A stretch of DNA of 64,000 bases, taken from IMG/VR virus record IMGVR_UViG_3300032236_000862, positions 36,329 through 100,328 of that record; one strand, written 5' to 3'. The notes below the pieces were generated by a model. It had not been told where the DNA came from. It made no database searches and saw only the letters and a list, made by a program, of their open reading frames with translations. The DNA comes from a virus. Shown piece after piece: positions 21,911-30,648 of the stretch (the first letter of the stretch is position 1; each line of letters starts with the position of its first letter). Made by a program: the position numbers and the translations under genes.

Positions 21911-23941
21911 TTAGGCGTTATCTTTGATTAGTTTTACTTCACACGCATCTGTAGTGCAATAGGCCTCACCGATTGCATCAAATGCCATGCCTGCATACAC
22001 ACCGCTCAAATCAATTGGGAAGTGGGTCATGCGGGCTTCTTCGTACTCTTCAGCATTACTCTGAGTGTAAGGCATCTGAGGATATAGCGTATCATCCATG
22101 GCTAGGAAGGATACGGTCTTTAGTTGACCATCATACATATGCAATACGGTTCCGATTGCATCAGACTCGGTCTTTGGGTCAAACGATACGGTAACAGAAA
22201 CAGAGTTATCTGACCAGTACCTCTGAGCAGTGGCAGCGATTGCCATCTTCTCATAGATAGAGACTTCCTTCTCAGAACGCATAGCATCTGACTTCACTGG
22301 GAAGTATACAACAGATGTTCCGTCCGGATCTGAAGCTGACGGCTCAACCTTGTAGTTAGCCATCTTGAACAATGGGAGCATAGGGTCGCTATTAGAGAAC
22401 CTAATTGTGCGCATAAAGAACTTACCGCCTGGAGTCCAGTGAACTCCTGGGGATTCTCCCGCTAGGATTGAGACTGTGCCGGATGGCTTTACTGTGGTCA
22501 TCTTGATTGACTCACGGATACCAAGCCATTCGGAGTAACTCTTATCATAGCCTTGGATGACTGCATAGCCGTCGTCCATCCAGGTACGAAGCAAGGGAAG
22601 ACCCTTCGTATCTGCAAAGTTTGCGATACCGGAGATTGAAGTACCGATGCGGCGGTTGCGCTGCATGATGGCGTTTGTCTCTTCCCAGTGGGTAGGGATG
22701 AGAGTTACAGTCTTGGCATAGAGATAGGCGAACTTGAGCGTGCGCTTAAAATCTTCCAGGCTGTCGTGGCGCCCAATGTAGGTCTCTACCAATGTACAGC
22801 ACTCCATTGATTCCAATGATTGTTCAGCACATGGGTTGTACCCGGCCGCTCTCCAGTCCTTGTTGTTGATCGGATCAGCTAGACGCCCGTACTTACGGGT
22901 GGTGTCCATCCAGATCACGCCAGGCTCACCATTGCGGGCAATACCCTCAATGATCTTTGATAGGTCTTGGCCAACCTCTACCTCAACGGAGTTGTTGGAC
23001 ATCCAGCCCCAACCAGGATTGGCAGGATCATAGGAGTTACGCTCTGGGAACATCTCGGCGTTCTTAAGATTAATAAACTCTTCGTCATCCAAACGGCCAA
23101 TTAGGAGCTCGGCTGAGCGACGGACGTTACCGGAGACTACACACACGCCGATTAGGTTACCGATGTCTGCGATGTCACGGCGAGTCAGCTTTTGGCCAGC
23201 TCTGTTATCAAAGATCTTAGCTAGTTGGTCGTGGAGTTTGATGAGCGGATCGGGTCCAGCCGCAGTACCTCCGAAGGTCTTGATTGGAGTTCCGTATGGT
23301 CGGATTGCCGAGTAGTCAAATGTAGGCTTCTTCGTATCTGGCTTAAGGTAGCTATTGATGACGGCAGCCGTAGATTCGTACCAGCCTTCTCTGGTGTCGG
23401 GGATGACATAGGTGTCTCCTTCTGTAGGTGCATAGATAGTGAAGTCCTTGTCTGCACCCTTGTCATCGAATCCTACGCCTACGCCCAGCATTGATGCCTC
23501 CATCAAGAAAGAGAAAGGCTTAGCCGGATCGTTCTTAGTCATAGCATTTGTAGATACAAAGCTGCAGTTCTGCAACGCTGCAGAGTTTTTCTGTTCATTA
23601 ACCTGAGGAGTTCCCATCATCCATAGGCCTCGGCCAGGTGGGGTCCACTTCAGGTTAAATAGTCGGTCGAAAGCTTCTTTGGCTGAAGTAGCAGCCTTGA
23701 TATCAGACCAAGGCAGGCGGTTCTGCTTGGCATGGTCTTTTTGGAGAGAGTACATGCCGTTGATGACACGCTCACATACATCTGTCCAAGTCTCTTTGGT
23801 ACCGTCCTCTTTAAGACGAGAGTAGGTACGCAAGAAAGTAATTTCCCCAAGAGAGTTGCCAGCAGCATCCTGATAACCCCACGGGACCTTCTTTGACCGG
23901 TACGGAGTTACAAAATCATCTGCGAGTTTAAACGAAAACAC
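21911..23941 (-). CDS. nrdJ: Class II (adenosylcobalamin) ribonucleoside-triphosphate reductase
   Basis: A 676-aa monomeric-type reductase giving deoxynucleotides for phage replication. Key residues: C126 (ALQNCSF), the N369-P-C371-A-E373 active-site triad (NPCAEQSLES), and the C-terminal redox pair C662/C667 (CTTDAC). These match the B12-dependent RTPR family, which works with or without oxygen. GTG start at 23941; an out-of-frame ATG lies just upstream. No NrdR, thioredoxin or NrdH gene is seen beside it, so host thioredoxin probably reduces it. The host or environment must supply adenosylcobalamin. Confidence 0.93.
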   Translation of the reverse strand: MFSFKLADDFVTPYRSKKVPWGYQDAAGNSLGEITFLRTYSRLKEDGTKETWTDVCERVINGMYSLQKDHAKQNRLPWSDIKAATSAKEAFDRLFNLKWTPPGRGLWMMGTPQVNEQKNSAALQNCSFVSTNAMTKNDPAKPFSFLMEASMLGVGVGFDDKGADKDFTIYAPTEGDTYVIPDTREGWYESTAAVINSYLKPDTKKPTFDYSAIRPYGTPIKTFGGTAAGPDPLIKLHDQLAKIFDNRAGQKLTRRDIADIGNLIGVCVVSGNVRRSAELLIGRLDDEEFINLKNAEMFPERNSYDPANPGWGWMSNNSVEVEVGQDLSKIIEGIARNGEPGVIWMDTTRKYGRLADPINNKDWRAAGYNPCAEQSLESMECCTLVETYIGRHDSLEDFKRTLKFAYLYAKTVTLIPTHWEETNAIMQRNRRIGTSISGIANFADTKGLPLLRTWMDDGYAVIQGYDKSYSEWLGIRESIKMTTVKPSGTVSILAGESPGVHWTPGGKFFMRTIRFSNSDPMLPLFKMANYKVEPSASDPDGTSVVYFPVKSDAMRSEKEVSIYEKMAIAATAQRYWSDNSVSVTVSFDPKTESDAIGTVLHMYDGQLKTVSFLAMDDTLYPQMPYTQSNAEEYEEARMTHFPIDLSGVYAGMAFDAIGEAYCTTDACEVKLIKDNA

Positions 23942-23981
23942 ACATCACCCATTTCTATAGTTTTTGGCTTGTTATCAGGTA

Positions 23982-25451
23982 TTACTTATTTAGATTGTCA
24001 TCTATGATCTTGCTGACTTCACCCTCATTGAGCCCACCGTTGGGGATCTCCCGCAGTGTATTCGCCCGGTCTCCGAAGAGAGCGGAAAGCATACCACCTG
24101 AGGATTGCCGCTGAGCTGTGATCTGGATGAACTCCTTGTTTTCCTCTAACTTCTTGACTTCTCCTACCAATTTAAATAGGCGGTCAATTTCCTGACCGGT
24201 GTTAGGATCTGGGTACCCACCGTTCAATTCTTCAGCAAAACGTGCAAAAGCGACCCTAGCACCCTGCATTTCGATAACTGCGTTGAGCAAACCCTTCAGC
24301 TGTTCTTTAGTCTTTACTTCGACTGGGAGGTTAAACGCACAACTGTTGTTAGGTTTGAACGCCGGACAATTCGCCGCAACGAAGCAAGTATTGCATTGCC
24401 TGAACGATGAGGTCGTACTTTTAAGGACCGGTACATCACTGATTACATCCCTTCCTAGGTCATCTTTTTCCATGATGGTCTTGTTTGAAACGCCAAAAAC
24501 GGGCAGCGTCATGGTCTCATTTGGGTCTCTAGGCGTGAATTCTTTCCGCACCTCAACCCCCCTGTTATCAGGTTCCACACCCCTGGTTTCCGCTAAACCT
24601 GGATCATCCATTGCACCACTGTTATCAGATAACTTCTTACTATTCAAGGACTTCTCCAACTGCAGGTAGGACCAAATAGCGAGGCGGGTTACCTCGTTAC
24701 TATCATCATTCATAATCTTATCGAAGTCGAGTCCGGCCTTCTCGATGATCGCCTTGTAGCGAGGACGAGCTTGGTCTTTCTGCTTCTTCTGATACCGGAC
24801 AAGTCTAGTGCCGTCCCAGACAATAGTCTCACCTCTCATCATTGGGCTAAGCCATGAGAGAGTGCTGGCGGTTGCCAACGGGACTTGTCGTAGATTATCT
24901 GGTTTAGCACAGGCAACCCCGTGAAACTCTAGATCTGGGAACTGAGCCAGAAATGCCCTAGAACGTGCTGACAGGCTGGTGTCGTCCTCTAAGGACTCTC
25001 CAAGCAGTGCGACGTTGGGATACTGGGATGCCAAGGCGTAGAGACCATTGTGGCCCGTTTCCTGGTGCCATACCACAGCATACTTGTCTAGCCCAAACTC
25101 CTCGCCAAAGGTTTTCCTCTGGTAGTTGATCCAGGTAGATCCAAGAGCTTTGGCATCCAACTCGGTAGCCATAGTGATCCTATCGGCATTGATAGCCAGG
25201 AAGTCCTGGTAATCAGCCGCATAGTCCTCGAGCTCTCGCTCTGTCATGTTCAGGTCGTTGACGTTATGGCCGCCGCCATCCAGGTAGATCTTTACATCAT
25301 CTGGGAAGCGATCGGCCAGAATATAGTCCTTGGTCTTTGGCAAGCCACGCTTGACTAGACGCCAGTAGTTGATGCTTATGTGTTTAGCCCCTACAGAAGT
25401 AAGGAGAGTTCTATGACTGGGTACTTCTCCGCCCATGAAGACTATGTTCAT
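23982..25451 (-). CDS. DpdA/tRNA-guanine-transglycosylase-like protein with Cys-rich C-terminal domain
   Basis: A 489-aa protein. Residues 1-215 follow the TIM-barrel pattern of phage DpdA/TGT-like enzymes: N-terminal GGE, IYLDGGG (about 54-60), Y.DFLAINADRI, AVVWHQETG (about 125-133), VALLGESLEDD, LEFHGVA and TLSWLSP. After a disordered acidic linker (about 270-330) comes a cysteine-rich segment CNTCFVAANCPAFKP..C (about 365-385) and a helical tail. DpdA inserts 7-deazaguanine into phage DNA, but no preQ0 pathway genes are in the window, so the substrate is unknown. Overlaps 25448-25912 by four bases. Confidence 0.6.
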   Translation of the reverse strand: MNIVFMGGEVPSHRTLLTSVGAKHISINYWRLVKRGLPKTKDYILADRFPDDVKIYLDGGGHNVNDLNMTERELEDYAADYQDFLAINADRITMATELDAKALGSTWINYQRKTFGEEFGLDKYAVVWHQETGHNGLYALASQYPNVALLGESLEDDTSLSARSRAFLAQFPDLEFHGVACAKPDNLRQVPLATASTLSWLSPMMRGETIVWDGTRLVRYQKKQKDQARPRYKAIIEKAGLDFDKIMNDDSNEVTRLAIWSYLQLEKSLNSKKLSDNSGAMDDPGLAETRGVEPDNRGVEVRKEFTPRDPNETMTLPVFGVSNKTIMEKDDLGRDVISDVPVLKSTTSSFRQCNTCFVAANCPAFKPNNSCAFNLPVEVKTKEQLKGLLNAVIEMQGARVAFARFAEELNGGYPDPNTGQEIDRLFKLVGEVKKLEENKEFIQITAQRQSSGGMLSALFGDRANTLREIPNGGLNEGEVSKIIDDNLNK

Positions 25452-25912
25452 TCGAACCTACTAGTCCTACTCCCGAGGTGGGCATCTAGCAACGCTAGTC
25501 TTTGCCGCTCTACCTCGTCACGAAGGGCATCCCATTGTTTTACTTGGCGCTTTGAGCGCACGAACTTGGGAGATGCAAACATTATGGATGGGACGCCTTT
25601 AGCCAGAGCTTCAGCACAGTAGTCAGCATCCGCATCTACGAATAGCTCTACCCTGCCCTTGCTCATAGCATAATCGAGCTGGCGCATCCTTAGTTCTTGG
25701 CCCTCAAAGAAGTACCTATCATCATAGACATCGCCGTAACCAAAGATCATATTACTACGAAGCCAGTGCTCAGTCTTTGCCTGTGTCATGTCAGAGGTAA
25801 TGACAACACGGTAGTGCTCAGCTAAAACACGGAAGAGGCGTACGCCATCAGGGATTGGATCCCCTACTTCCGTCATTAGCACTCCCTCTAGGGAGACCAG
25901 TGCTGTTGCCAT
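25448..25912 (-). CDS. HAD-fold protein, probably catalytically degenerate
   Basis: A 154-aa protein with HAD-like order: strand ALVSLEGVL at the N-terminus where active enzymes have DxDGT/V, VVITSDMTQ as motif II, and LFVDADADYCAEALAKGVPSIMF as motif III/IV. The nucleophile aspartate is missing (S-L-E), so it is probably not a phosphatase and may bind a nucleotide or partner. The next gene downstream is the DpdA-like gene. Confidence 0.65.
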   Translation of the reverse strand: MATALVSLEGVLMTEVGDPIPDGVRLFRVLAEHYRVVITSDMTQAKTEHWLRSNMIFGYGDVYDDRYFFEGQELRMRQLDYAMSKGRVELFVDADADYCAEALAKGVPSIMFASPKFVRSKRQVKQWDALRDEVERQRLALLDAHLGSRTSRFE

Positions 25913-26015
25913 TTATATCCTCATCTTCGTCCAAATGCTTCTGCTCGCAATGTCTTGCTAGAGAAGCGACCACGTATACCTTGTCACACAGTGCGCATTG
26001 CCACGGATTAGCCAT
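25848..26015 (-). CDS. 55-aa C2H2-like zinc finger protein
   Basis: ATG complementary to 26013-26015, TGA at 25848-25850. CALC at residues 7-10 and RHCEQKH near 21-27 make a C2H2-like finger followed by an acidic tail. Its last third overlaps the HAD-like gene by 65 bases, so the C-terminal part is constrained by two frames. A shorter product is possible. Confidence 0.5.
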   Translation of the reverse strand: MANPWQCALCDKVYVVASLARHCEQKHLDEDEDINGNSTGLPRGSANDGSRGSNP

Positions 26016-26028
26016 GGCCTAAGTATAG

Positions 26029-26139
26029 TTACTTATACTTGTTTTCGCTCTTCAACTTCTTCTGCTCACGCTTCTCTTTAAGGCTCATCTTTGCCTCTTT
26101 TTTATCGTTTGCGTTACCTTTTTGTTCTTTATTGGCCAC
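26029..26139 (-). CDS. 36-aa lysine-rich peptide
   Basis: GTG complementary to 26137-26139 with TTAGGAGAG upstream; TAA at 26029-26031. Almost half lysine/glutamate (KREQKKLKSENKYK). It overlaps the end of 26129-27064. Short and of biased composition, so moderately uncertain. Confidence 0.45.
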   Translation of the reverse strand: MANKEQKGNANDKKEAKMSLKEKREQKKLKSENKYK

Positions 26140-27064
26140 GAAGTGCTCTCCTAACTAGTGTATTTGTATCGGGTAGCTCCATGCCATAGAGCTCTTTCTG
26201 TTTACCGGCATTAAATGCATTTTGGTTATCCTTGATGGAGCGTAACGCCTGGATAGCACCGGAGCGTTTGCCTGCCTGCCAACGATAGTTGTTGTAGTCG
26301 GCGTAACCTTCTCCAACCTTGCTAAAGGCAACATGCCTGCTCTTATGAATATCATCATAGAAGGCAATAGCCTGTTCCATAGCAAGCTTTAGCTTACGCT
26401 CTGCGTTAACTTTGTACGCAGGGTTAGTGGAGTTGCGAACCTCATTCAACGCATCAGTGTAACGCTTTACCATTTCGGTAGCGTTATCGTGGTCACGCTG
26501 TGTTCGTTGTTCCCAAGCCCTGCTGTACGGAGGTTGTGGATTTAGATCTGGCTTTACAGTCCAAGTATCTGTGGTTAGGTCGTAGGCAGCATACGGGTTG
26601 ATATCACGTATGTCTGACTGAGGATTAACATAATAGGTAAGCTCATAGCCTTCCCAATTAGAAGTCTTAGGCATCAACTCTCTATTGAATCCCTCATTGA
26701 ATTCTTTTGCAATCTCTTCATCAGAGAAGCCTGAGAACTCTGGATTACTTCTACGGAAGTTAACGTAGTTGATGCCCACTAGACAATCTAAATCACCGGG
26801 TTGACGTGCAGCTTCCCATTGGTAAGATACGCCGGATCCGGCTAACCAGACATGTGTCCAAGAACCGGGAGCGTTGTACTGAGTGCCAAGGTAATCAAAG
26901 AGCATAGATAGGATACCCATACGGACCCAATGCTTTAGCTCTTCACCCTGAAATAGGTTGGGATCTAGCTCTCGAGAAGGAGCGCTGAAATAGGAAGTAG
27001 ACCCCGGTGTAATCACCGGGGCTACATCTGAAAAGTCTCCATAATCCATAAGCGTATTCTCCAC
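26129..27064 (-). CDS. Nucleotidyltransferase-like protein
   Basis: A 311-aa protein. Residues about 70-100 read VWLAGSGVSYQWEAARQPGDLDCLVGI, resembling the GS-x-n-D-x-D motif of nucleotidyltransferase-fold enzymes, here followed by long helices (HDNATEMVKRY, KLAMEQAIAFYDDIH). The family is seen in actinophages with unknown substrate; a tRNA- or protein-modifying transferase role is possible. Confidence 0.55.
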   Translation of the reverse strand: MENTLMDYGDFSDVAPVITPGSTSYFSAPSRELDPNLFQGEELKHWVRMGILSMLFDYLGTQYNAPGSWTHVWLAGSGVSYQWEAARQPGDLDCLVGINYVNFRRSNPEFSGFSDEEIAKEFNEGFNRELMPKTSNWEGYELTYYVNPQSDIRDINPYAAYDLTTDTWTVKPDLNPQPPYSRAWEQRTQRDHDNATEMVKRYTDALNEVRNSTNPAYKVNAERKLKLAMEQAIAFYDDIHKSRHVAFSKVGEGYADYNNYRWQAGKRSGAIQALRSIKDNQNAFNAGKQKELYGMELPDTNTLVRRALRGQ

Positions 27065-27097
27065 CCTAATCGTCGTTACGTCACGGCATAGAGCAGA

Positions 27098-27385
27098 TTA
27101 CGCTGAAGGAGTTGCGTCCTCGACTGGTGGCTGCTGTGCTGCAGCAAGGCGTAGAGATACGTATTCTGCGGCTGACTGAGCCTGTAGATCCATAAGGATT
27201 TCTGATGTGTAACGGCGAACCTCGATAAGGCTTGCCTCACGCTGAACCGGAACTGTTATGATACCTGGGTTGCGCTCTACATATACATTACCGTCTTCGG
27301 TAACTAGTACTGCATAACCAAAGGCAATAGCTGGCCCTGTTGCTTCAGCAGTGTCGTGTGTGTGGTCTGCGGTCTCTTCTGACAT
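27098..27385 (-). CDS. Unknown 95-aa protein
   Basis: H/T/E-rich N-terminus (ADHTHDTAEA), a beta segment FGYAVLVTEDGNVYVERNPG and a C-terminal helix with a P/E/A tail. No motif recognised. Separate transcription from 26129 is not evident. Confidence 0.65.
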   Translation of the reverse strand: MSEETADHTHDTAEATGPAIAFGYAVLVTEDGNVYVERNPGIITVPVQREASLIEVRRYTSEILMDLQAQSAAEYVSLRLAAAQQPPVEDATPSA

Positions 27386-27393
27386 GTTATATC

Positions 27394-27981
27394 CTATTCG
27401 TATAGTCCGGCTTTTTTACGGTTTTGTTCAACTACAAAGGTCTTAGCAGGGCAGAAATCACACAAGTACACCGTTGTACTTGCAGATTTCGCTGCACTCT
27501 CAAGACCAAGATCTTTGCGAAGCTCGTCTGTACCCTTAGGAACTAGACGCTTGTTCTTATTCTTCCAGTCATAACATCCCTCTACTGGACGCAAGTGAAG
27601 GTTAAAGCACTTCATGGCATCTTCATAGAAGGTTGCCTTAGTAGTATAGTAGTCAGGATCAATATCTGCAAGTCCGCCGCCAACTTTGTCACGCAAGTTC
27701 TTAATTACTTGCTTACGTACCTCTGGGCGTGAATAGGTTTTGATTCCGATCTTTGATAGAAAACCTGAGTGCGGAATACCTGCAGACTCGTGCTTATCAA
27801 TCATCACCTGCAGTAAGACGTCATCGTCTGGGTGGCCTTCGTAATCTGGCAACTCTTCGATACTCTTACAGTTATAGCAATAGAGCAGGCGAATATAAGG
27901 ACCTTCGTCCTTGATATTTGTCCAGGTCTTGCCCTCATCAGCGGGATTAGCTCCCCCGCCTAAAATTGGTAGTGACATCAT
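27394..27981 (-). CDS. Zinc-binding protein of unknown function, 195 aa
   Basis: CYNC near residues 35-38 and CDFCPAKTFV near 173-182 make two widely spaced cysteine pairs; between them is a helical region with KCFNLHLRPVEGC. Similar architectures occur in actinophage hypothetical proteins. An AGGAGG site and a TATACTAT element (27993-28009) lie immediately upstream, so it likely begins its own transcript. Confidence 0.65.
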   Translation of the reverse strand: MMSLPILGGGANPADEGKTWTNIKDEGPYIRLLYCYNCKSIEELPDYEGHPDDDVLLQVMIDKHESAGIPHSGFLSKIGIKTYSRPEVRKQVIKNLRDKVGGGLADIDPDYYTTKATFYEDAMKCFNLHLRPVEGCYDWKNKNKRLVPKGTDELRKDLGLESAAKSASTTVYLCDFCPAKTFVVEQNRKKAGLYE

Positions 27982-27992
27982 GCCTCCTTGTG

Positions 27993-28009
27993 TTTATAGT
28001 ATATCCGAT
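27993..28009 (-). promoter_or_regulatory. TATACTAT promoter-like element
   Basis: Minus strand ATCGGATATACTATAAA, 12 bases before the start codon of 27394-27981, so a transcript beginning there would have a very short leader with AAGGAGG. Confidence 0.55.
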
Positions 28010-28029
28010 AAATTAGGATACGCCAAATC

Positions 28030-28734
28030 CTAGTCTTCCCAGAAGTTATCTCTCTGTGGGCCAGGAGTCTCATCATCGTAAGGGGTTACAGCCCTGCCAC
28101 CATTTTGTTCAGCTTGGTCAATAACCGGAGTTACATGGTCAATAGTCAAGCCTTGTTTTCCGTAATCTTTCATAAGGTCTTCGTCTACAGTTGTTTGACT
28201 GCCTGTTGGGCGACCTGAAGTCTGAAGTAATGGTGCTACTCCCGTAGCTCTAAATGTTGCATCAGCAGCGGAGTTACGCAAGCCCACCCTTCTTAGGTAG
28301 CTACGACGATTGGCCGCCTTATTTCCCTCTGCACTTAGGGACAAGTCTTGAGTTCCAACCAGGGTTGGGTCATGAAGAAACTGCAATGCATGTACATCGC
28401 ACATAGCGACTGTTGAATTACCGTACTTCTCGTGCCCGTCAAACATTAGGTTGCGTGTGGCAGGCAAATGATTGCGCTTGGTGTACTCGCACTTAGGGCG
28501 GGAAGCACGATTAACACGAGGTGTTTTAGCCTCGTCACTTGCATCCAAAGGTATAAACCTATTACGATCATCTACGCCGCTGGTGGCCTTGAGAATAGGC
28601 TTTTTCTCAATGGACATGCCACTGGTAGCACCAGTGCCTTCATTATCGAAAAGCTCCTCGGCACCGACCTGTTGGCCAGTAGAGGTGGTGATGCCTTGGG
28701 TACGCTTACCAGATTTTTTTCTTTCTTCGGCCAT
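28030..28734 (-). CDS. Polar protein of unknown function, 234 aa
   Basis: Basic/polar with low-complexity stretches (KKSGKRTQGITTST..., GATSGMSIEKKPILKA), a central C-x-n-C region (KCEYTKR, CDVHALQFLHD) that could bind zinc, and a G/R-rich C-terminus. Part of a run of hydrophilic proteins (28.0-31.9 kb) that look partly disordered. Confidence 0.65.
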   Translation of the reverse strand: MAEERKKSGKRTQGITTSTGQQVGAEELFDNEGTGATSGMSIEKKPILKATSGVDDRNRFIPLDASDEAKTPRVNRASRPKCEYTKRNHLPATRNLMFDGHEKYGNSTVAMCDVHALQFLHDPTLVGTQDLSLSAEGNKAANRRSYLRRVGLRNSAADATFRATGVAPLLQTSGRPTGSQTTVDEDLMKDYGKQGLTIDHVTPVIDQAEQNGGRAVTPYDDETPGPQRDNFWED

Positions 28735-28736
28735 AT

Positions 28737-29117
28737 CTAATCCTTTGTTGGGTCGTCCATGTTAATCATGCGCATAACGGATTCATCTCCGGCCCGCATA
28801 TTACGCTTAATGCGCTGATCTTTGAGAGAATGGATTGTAGCCTCTTGTTGACCTATTTCAAAATGTTCGGTGCGTGGCAAGATTGCCTTATACTCATCGG
28901 TATTTTGAGCATCGTTTAGGTAATTATCTAGGGCGCCTTCTACGGGCTTAGGAGGTTCGTAACTTACTTGCTCTGGCTCAAAGAGTGCGCCTTTAATCTT
29001 ATTAACTTTATGGCGAAGCTTAGTGCGTCGAGACATGGGAAGATTTACTACGTTGTTTGGGGTATCTAACCCCCTACGAGCAGGATGGTTAGGACCAGCG
29101 TTGCCCATATCGTCCAT
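28737..29117 (-). CDS. Basic polar protein, unknown
   Basis: Start taken at 29117 (MDDMGNAGP), directly after the upstream stop; an in-frame ATG at 29153 would overlap the upstream gene. Neither has a strong ribosome site. Contains MSRRTKLRHKVNKIKG and charged helices. Follows 29119-29400 with no gap. Confidence 0.55.
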   Translation of the reverse strand: MDDMGNAGPNHPARRGLDTPNNVVNLPMSRRTKLRHKVNKIKGALFEPEQVSYEPPKPVEGALDNYLNDAQNTDEYKAILPRTEHFEIGQQEATIHSLKDQRIKRNMRAGDESVMRMINMDDPTKD

Positions 29118-29118
29118 G

Positions 29119-29400
29119 TTAGTAGTTAGCACCCATTTGGTTATTGGATACATCAGCTACTGGCATTGGAGAGCGTGGCTTTACTGAGCTCTTAATATCT
29201 GTTGGGGCAACCATTGAAGATGCCTCTTGATCAATGAAGTCATAGTTCCAGTAAGGATGAAGACCACGGCGATTAGCCAAGGTGATATCGTCACCGGTAC
29301 CTACAGCAACCTCTGTGTTAGGACGGACCTTACGGTACTTGCCGTCAGTTGAGCCTTCTTCTAGTCCACCATTGAGTGAACGGGAGTTATTTACGGCCAT
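29119..29400 (-). CDS. Polar protein, unknown, 93 aa
   Basis: N/S/G/R-rich sequence with LANRRGLHPYWNYDFIDQE as the most structured part. No known motif. Overlaps the start of the gene at 29387-29722 by some bases. Confidence 0.6.
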   Translation of the reverse strand: MAVNNSRSLNGGLEEGSTDGKYRKVRPNTEVAVGTGDDITLANRRGLHPYWNYDFIDQEASSMVAPTDIKSSVKPRSPMPVADVSNNQMGANY

Positions 29401-29722
29401 AATTGGCTCCTTTGTCTCTTTGTTCTGCTGTGGTTGCAGATACCTTTACATGATGCATCTTGTCTTCAAATTCCATAGAGTCCCAATCGGTTTCATCAGG
29501 CTCAAAATATTTTTTAGCATGTCCTGCACCTACTGCAAAGCCACGGTTATTTGTGGCTGGTGCTTTTTTTCCTGCCATAGGTCCTGCAGGATGATCTTCT
29601 TCATACCGTTCCCAACCTGAAGCGTTGCCTAAAGCTGCCATTGCAGCCTTGTGGCCGGCAATGCCTCGCTCGGTGGCACGTGCCGCTACAACCTTCTTAC
29701 GATTGCGAATCGGACGAATCAT
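29387..29722 (-). CDS. Basic polar protein, unknown, 111 aa
   Basis: Begins MIRPIRNRKKVVAAR, then ATERGIAGHKAAMAALG and a SGWERYEEDHPAGPMAG segment. Rich in A/G/R/K. Possibly a virion-internal or DNA-binding protein by composition only. Confidence 0.6.
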   Translation of the reverse strand: MIRPIRNRKKVVAARATERGIAGHKAAMAALGNASGWERYEEDHPAGPMAGKKAPATNNRGFAVGAGHAKKYFEPDETDWDSMEFEDKMHHVKVSATTAEQRDKGANYGRK

Positions 29723-29803
29723 AGGGTGCTCCTAATTTCTTAGATATCTAGTAGGAATACTACCATTTCCGTGTACTGATGGGTACTCAATCATTACAAT
29801 TGT

Positions 29804-29983
29804 TTACTTACCGTGGGCCTTTTTCTTGGTTGGGGCAGCTTTCTTATCTTTAAGAGCTTGCTCAGCCATCTTTGCCTTGGCAGCGTCTGCTGGGGTAAGG
29901 ACCTTCAGGTTCTTGACCTTGTAGCCCTTCATGTGCTCCCCGTTAGGGTTCTTGATCTTTCCTTCTGACTTCTTCTTTGTCAT
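29804..29983 (-). CDS. 59-aa lysine-rich protein
   Basis: ATG complementary to 29981-29983, TAA at 29804-29806. Very basic (MTKKKSEGKIKNPN..., KKAAPTKKKAHGK) with a helix TPADAAKAKMAEQALKDK. Its start overlaps the stop of 29980-30153. Nucleic acid binding is likely from charge but not shown. Confidence 0.65.
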   Translation of the reverse strand: MTKKKSEGKIKNPNGEHMKGYKVKNLKVLTPADAAKAKMAEQALKDKKAAPTKKKAHGK

Positions 29984-30153
29984 TTCTCACTCATTCCTTG
30001 TCTGACAAGCTGTTCCATCTTAGAGCTTCGGCAGTTACCGCAAACGCCCTTATGAACTTGCATAGCTTCGTAGGGTCCCATAATGTTGCCGCATGAGCGG
30101 CACTCTTTACTTCCGCCATAAATAGTCTCGGTGTAGATATCGCTGTCAGTCAT
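29980..30153 (-). CDS. 57-aa zinc ribbon protein
   Basis: Start at 30153 (MTDSDIYTET), chosen because it overlaps the stop of the upstream 47-aa ORF (ATGACTGA) and an earlier in-frame ATG would lie within that gene. CRSCG near 18-22 and CGNCR near 38-42 form a four-cysteine ribbon. Unknown role. Confidence 0.65.
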   Translation of the reverse strand: MTDSDIYTETIYGGSKECRSCGNIMGPYEAMQVHKGVCGNCRSSKMEQLVRQGMSEK

Positions 30154-30289
30154 CTTGACCTTTTTCAAAGCTATCATTACGGCCTTCAGACTCCGGCTTT
30201 TTAGAGGTACCACGGTACTCAAATACGATTCCGCTTACAGATCCCTGTTGGGTGTCAATTACTCTTTGGTAGATAGGTTGCTTAGCCAT
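30146..30289 (-). CDS. 47-aa unknown protein
   Basis: ATG complementary to 30287-30289, TGA at 30146-30148. Polar with QGSVSGIVFEYRGTS; overlaps the stop of the upstream gene and the start of the zinc ribbon gene, consistent with translational coupling. Confidence 0.55.
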   Translation of the reverse strand: MAKQPIYQRVIDTQQGSVSGIVFEYRGTSKKPESEGRNDSFEKGQDD

Positions 30290-30648
30290 TACCACATACC
30301 TTCATTCATATTGCGAGCTGTTCCCTGGTAACCGGCTTGGCTCTTAGTGTAGTCAACACGCTGTGGCTCATCATAAGCCTCGTTAACATCCATTACGTCC
30401 ATGATACCCAGCTCACGTGTGCGATAGCCAAATCGTGGTGGGAATAGGTTCACCTGTGGAAGAGGTGGGCGGACAATATCTTGCAACAATACGCCGGGCA
30501 TAGTCAAAGAATAAAGAGCACGGGACATCAAGCCCTCTTGCATAGAGGAGAATGGGCCCATGTAGTCGTAACGAAGAAGACTTGGTTCAGGCTCTTCGTT
30601 AACAATAGGGCGGCCCTTGCTATGATCATAAACACCATCTTGGTTCAT
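30289..30648 (-). CDS. Unknown 119-aa protein
   Basis: Q/N/P/R-rich, with PLPQVNLFPPRFGYRTRELG and an acidic C-terminal half. No recognised domain. Tight packing with 30645-31400 (ATGA-type overlap). Confidence 0.6.
   Translation of the reverse strand: MNQDGVYDHSKGRPIVNEEPEPSLLRYDYMGPFSSMQEGLMSRALYSLTMPGVLLQDIVRPPLPQVNLFPPRFGYRTRELGIMDVMDVNEAYDEPQRVDYTKSQAGYQGTARNMNEGMW

Noticed and set aside
25448-25912. Active HAD phosphatase or polynucleotide kinase phosphatase
   Set aside because: The expected DxD nucleophile motif reads S-L-E, so catalysis by this mechanism is unlikely.
26016-26031. TATACTTA sequence as a promoter of the C2H2-like gene
   Set aside because: It ends only a few bases before the start codon and lacks the CGG and following AT context of the other elements.
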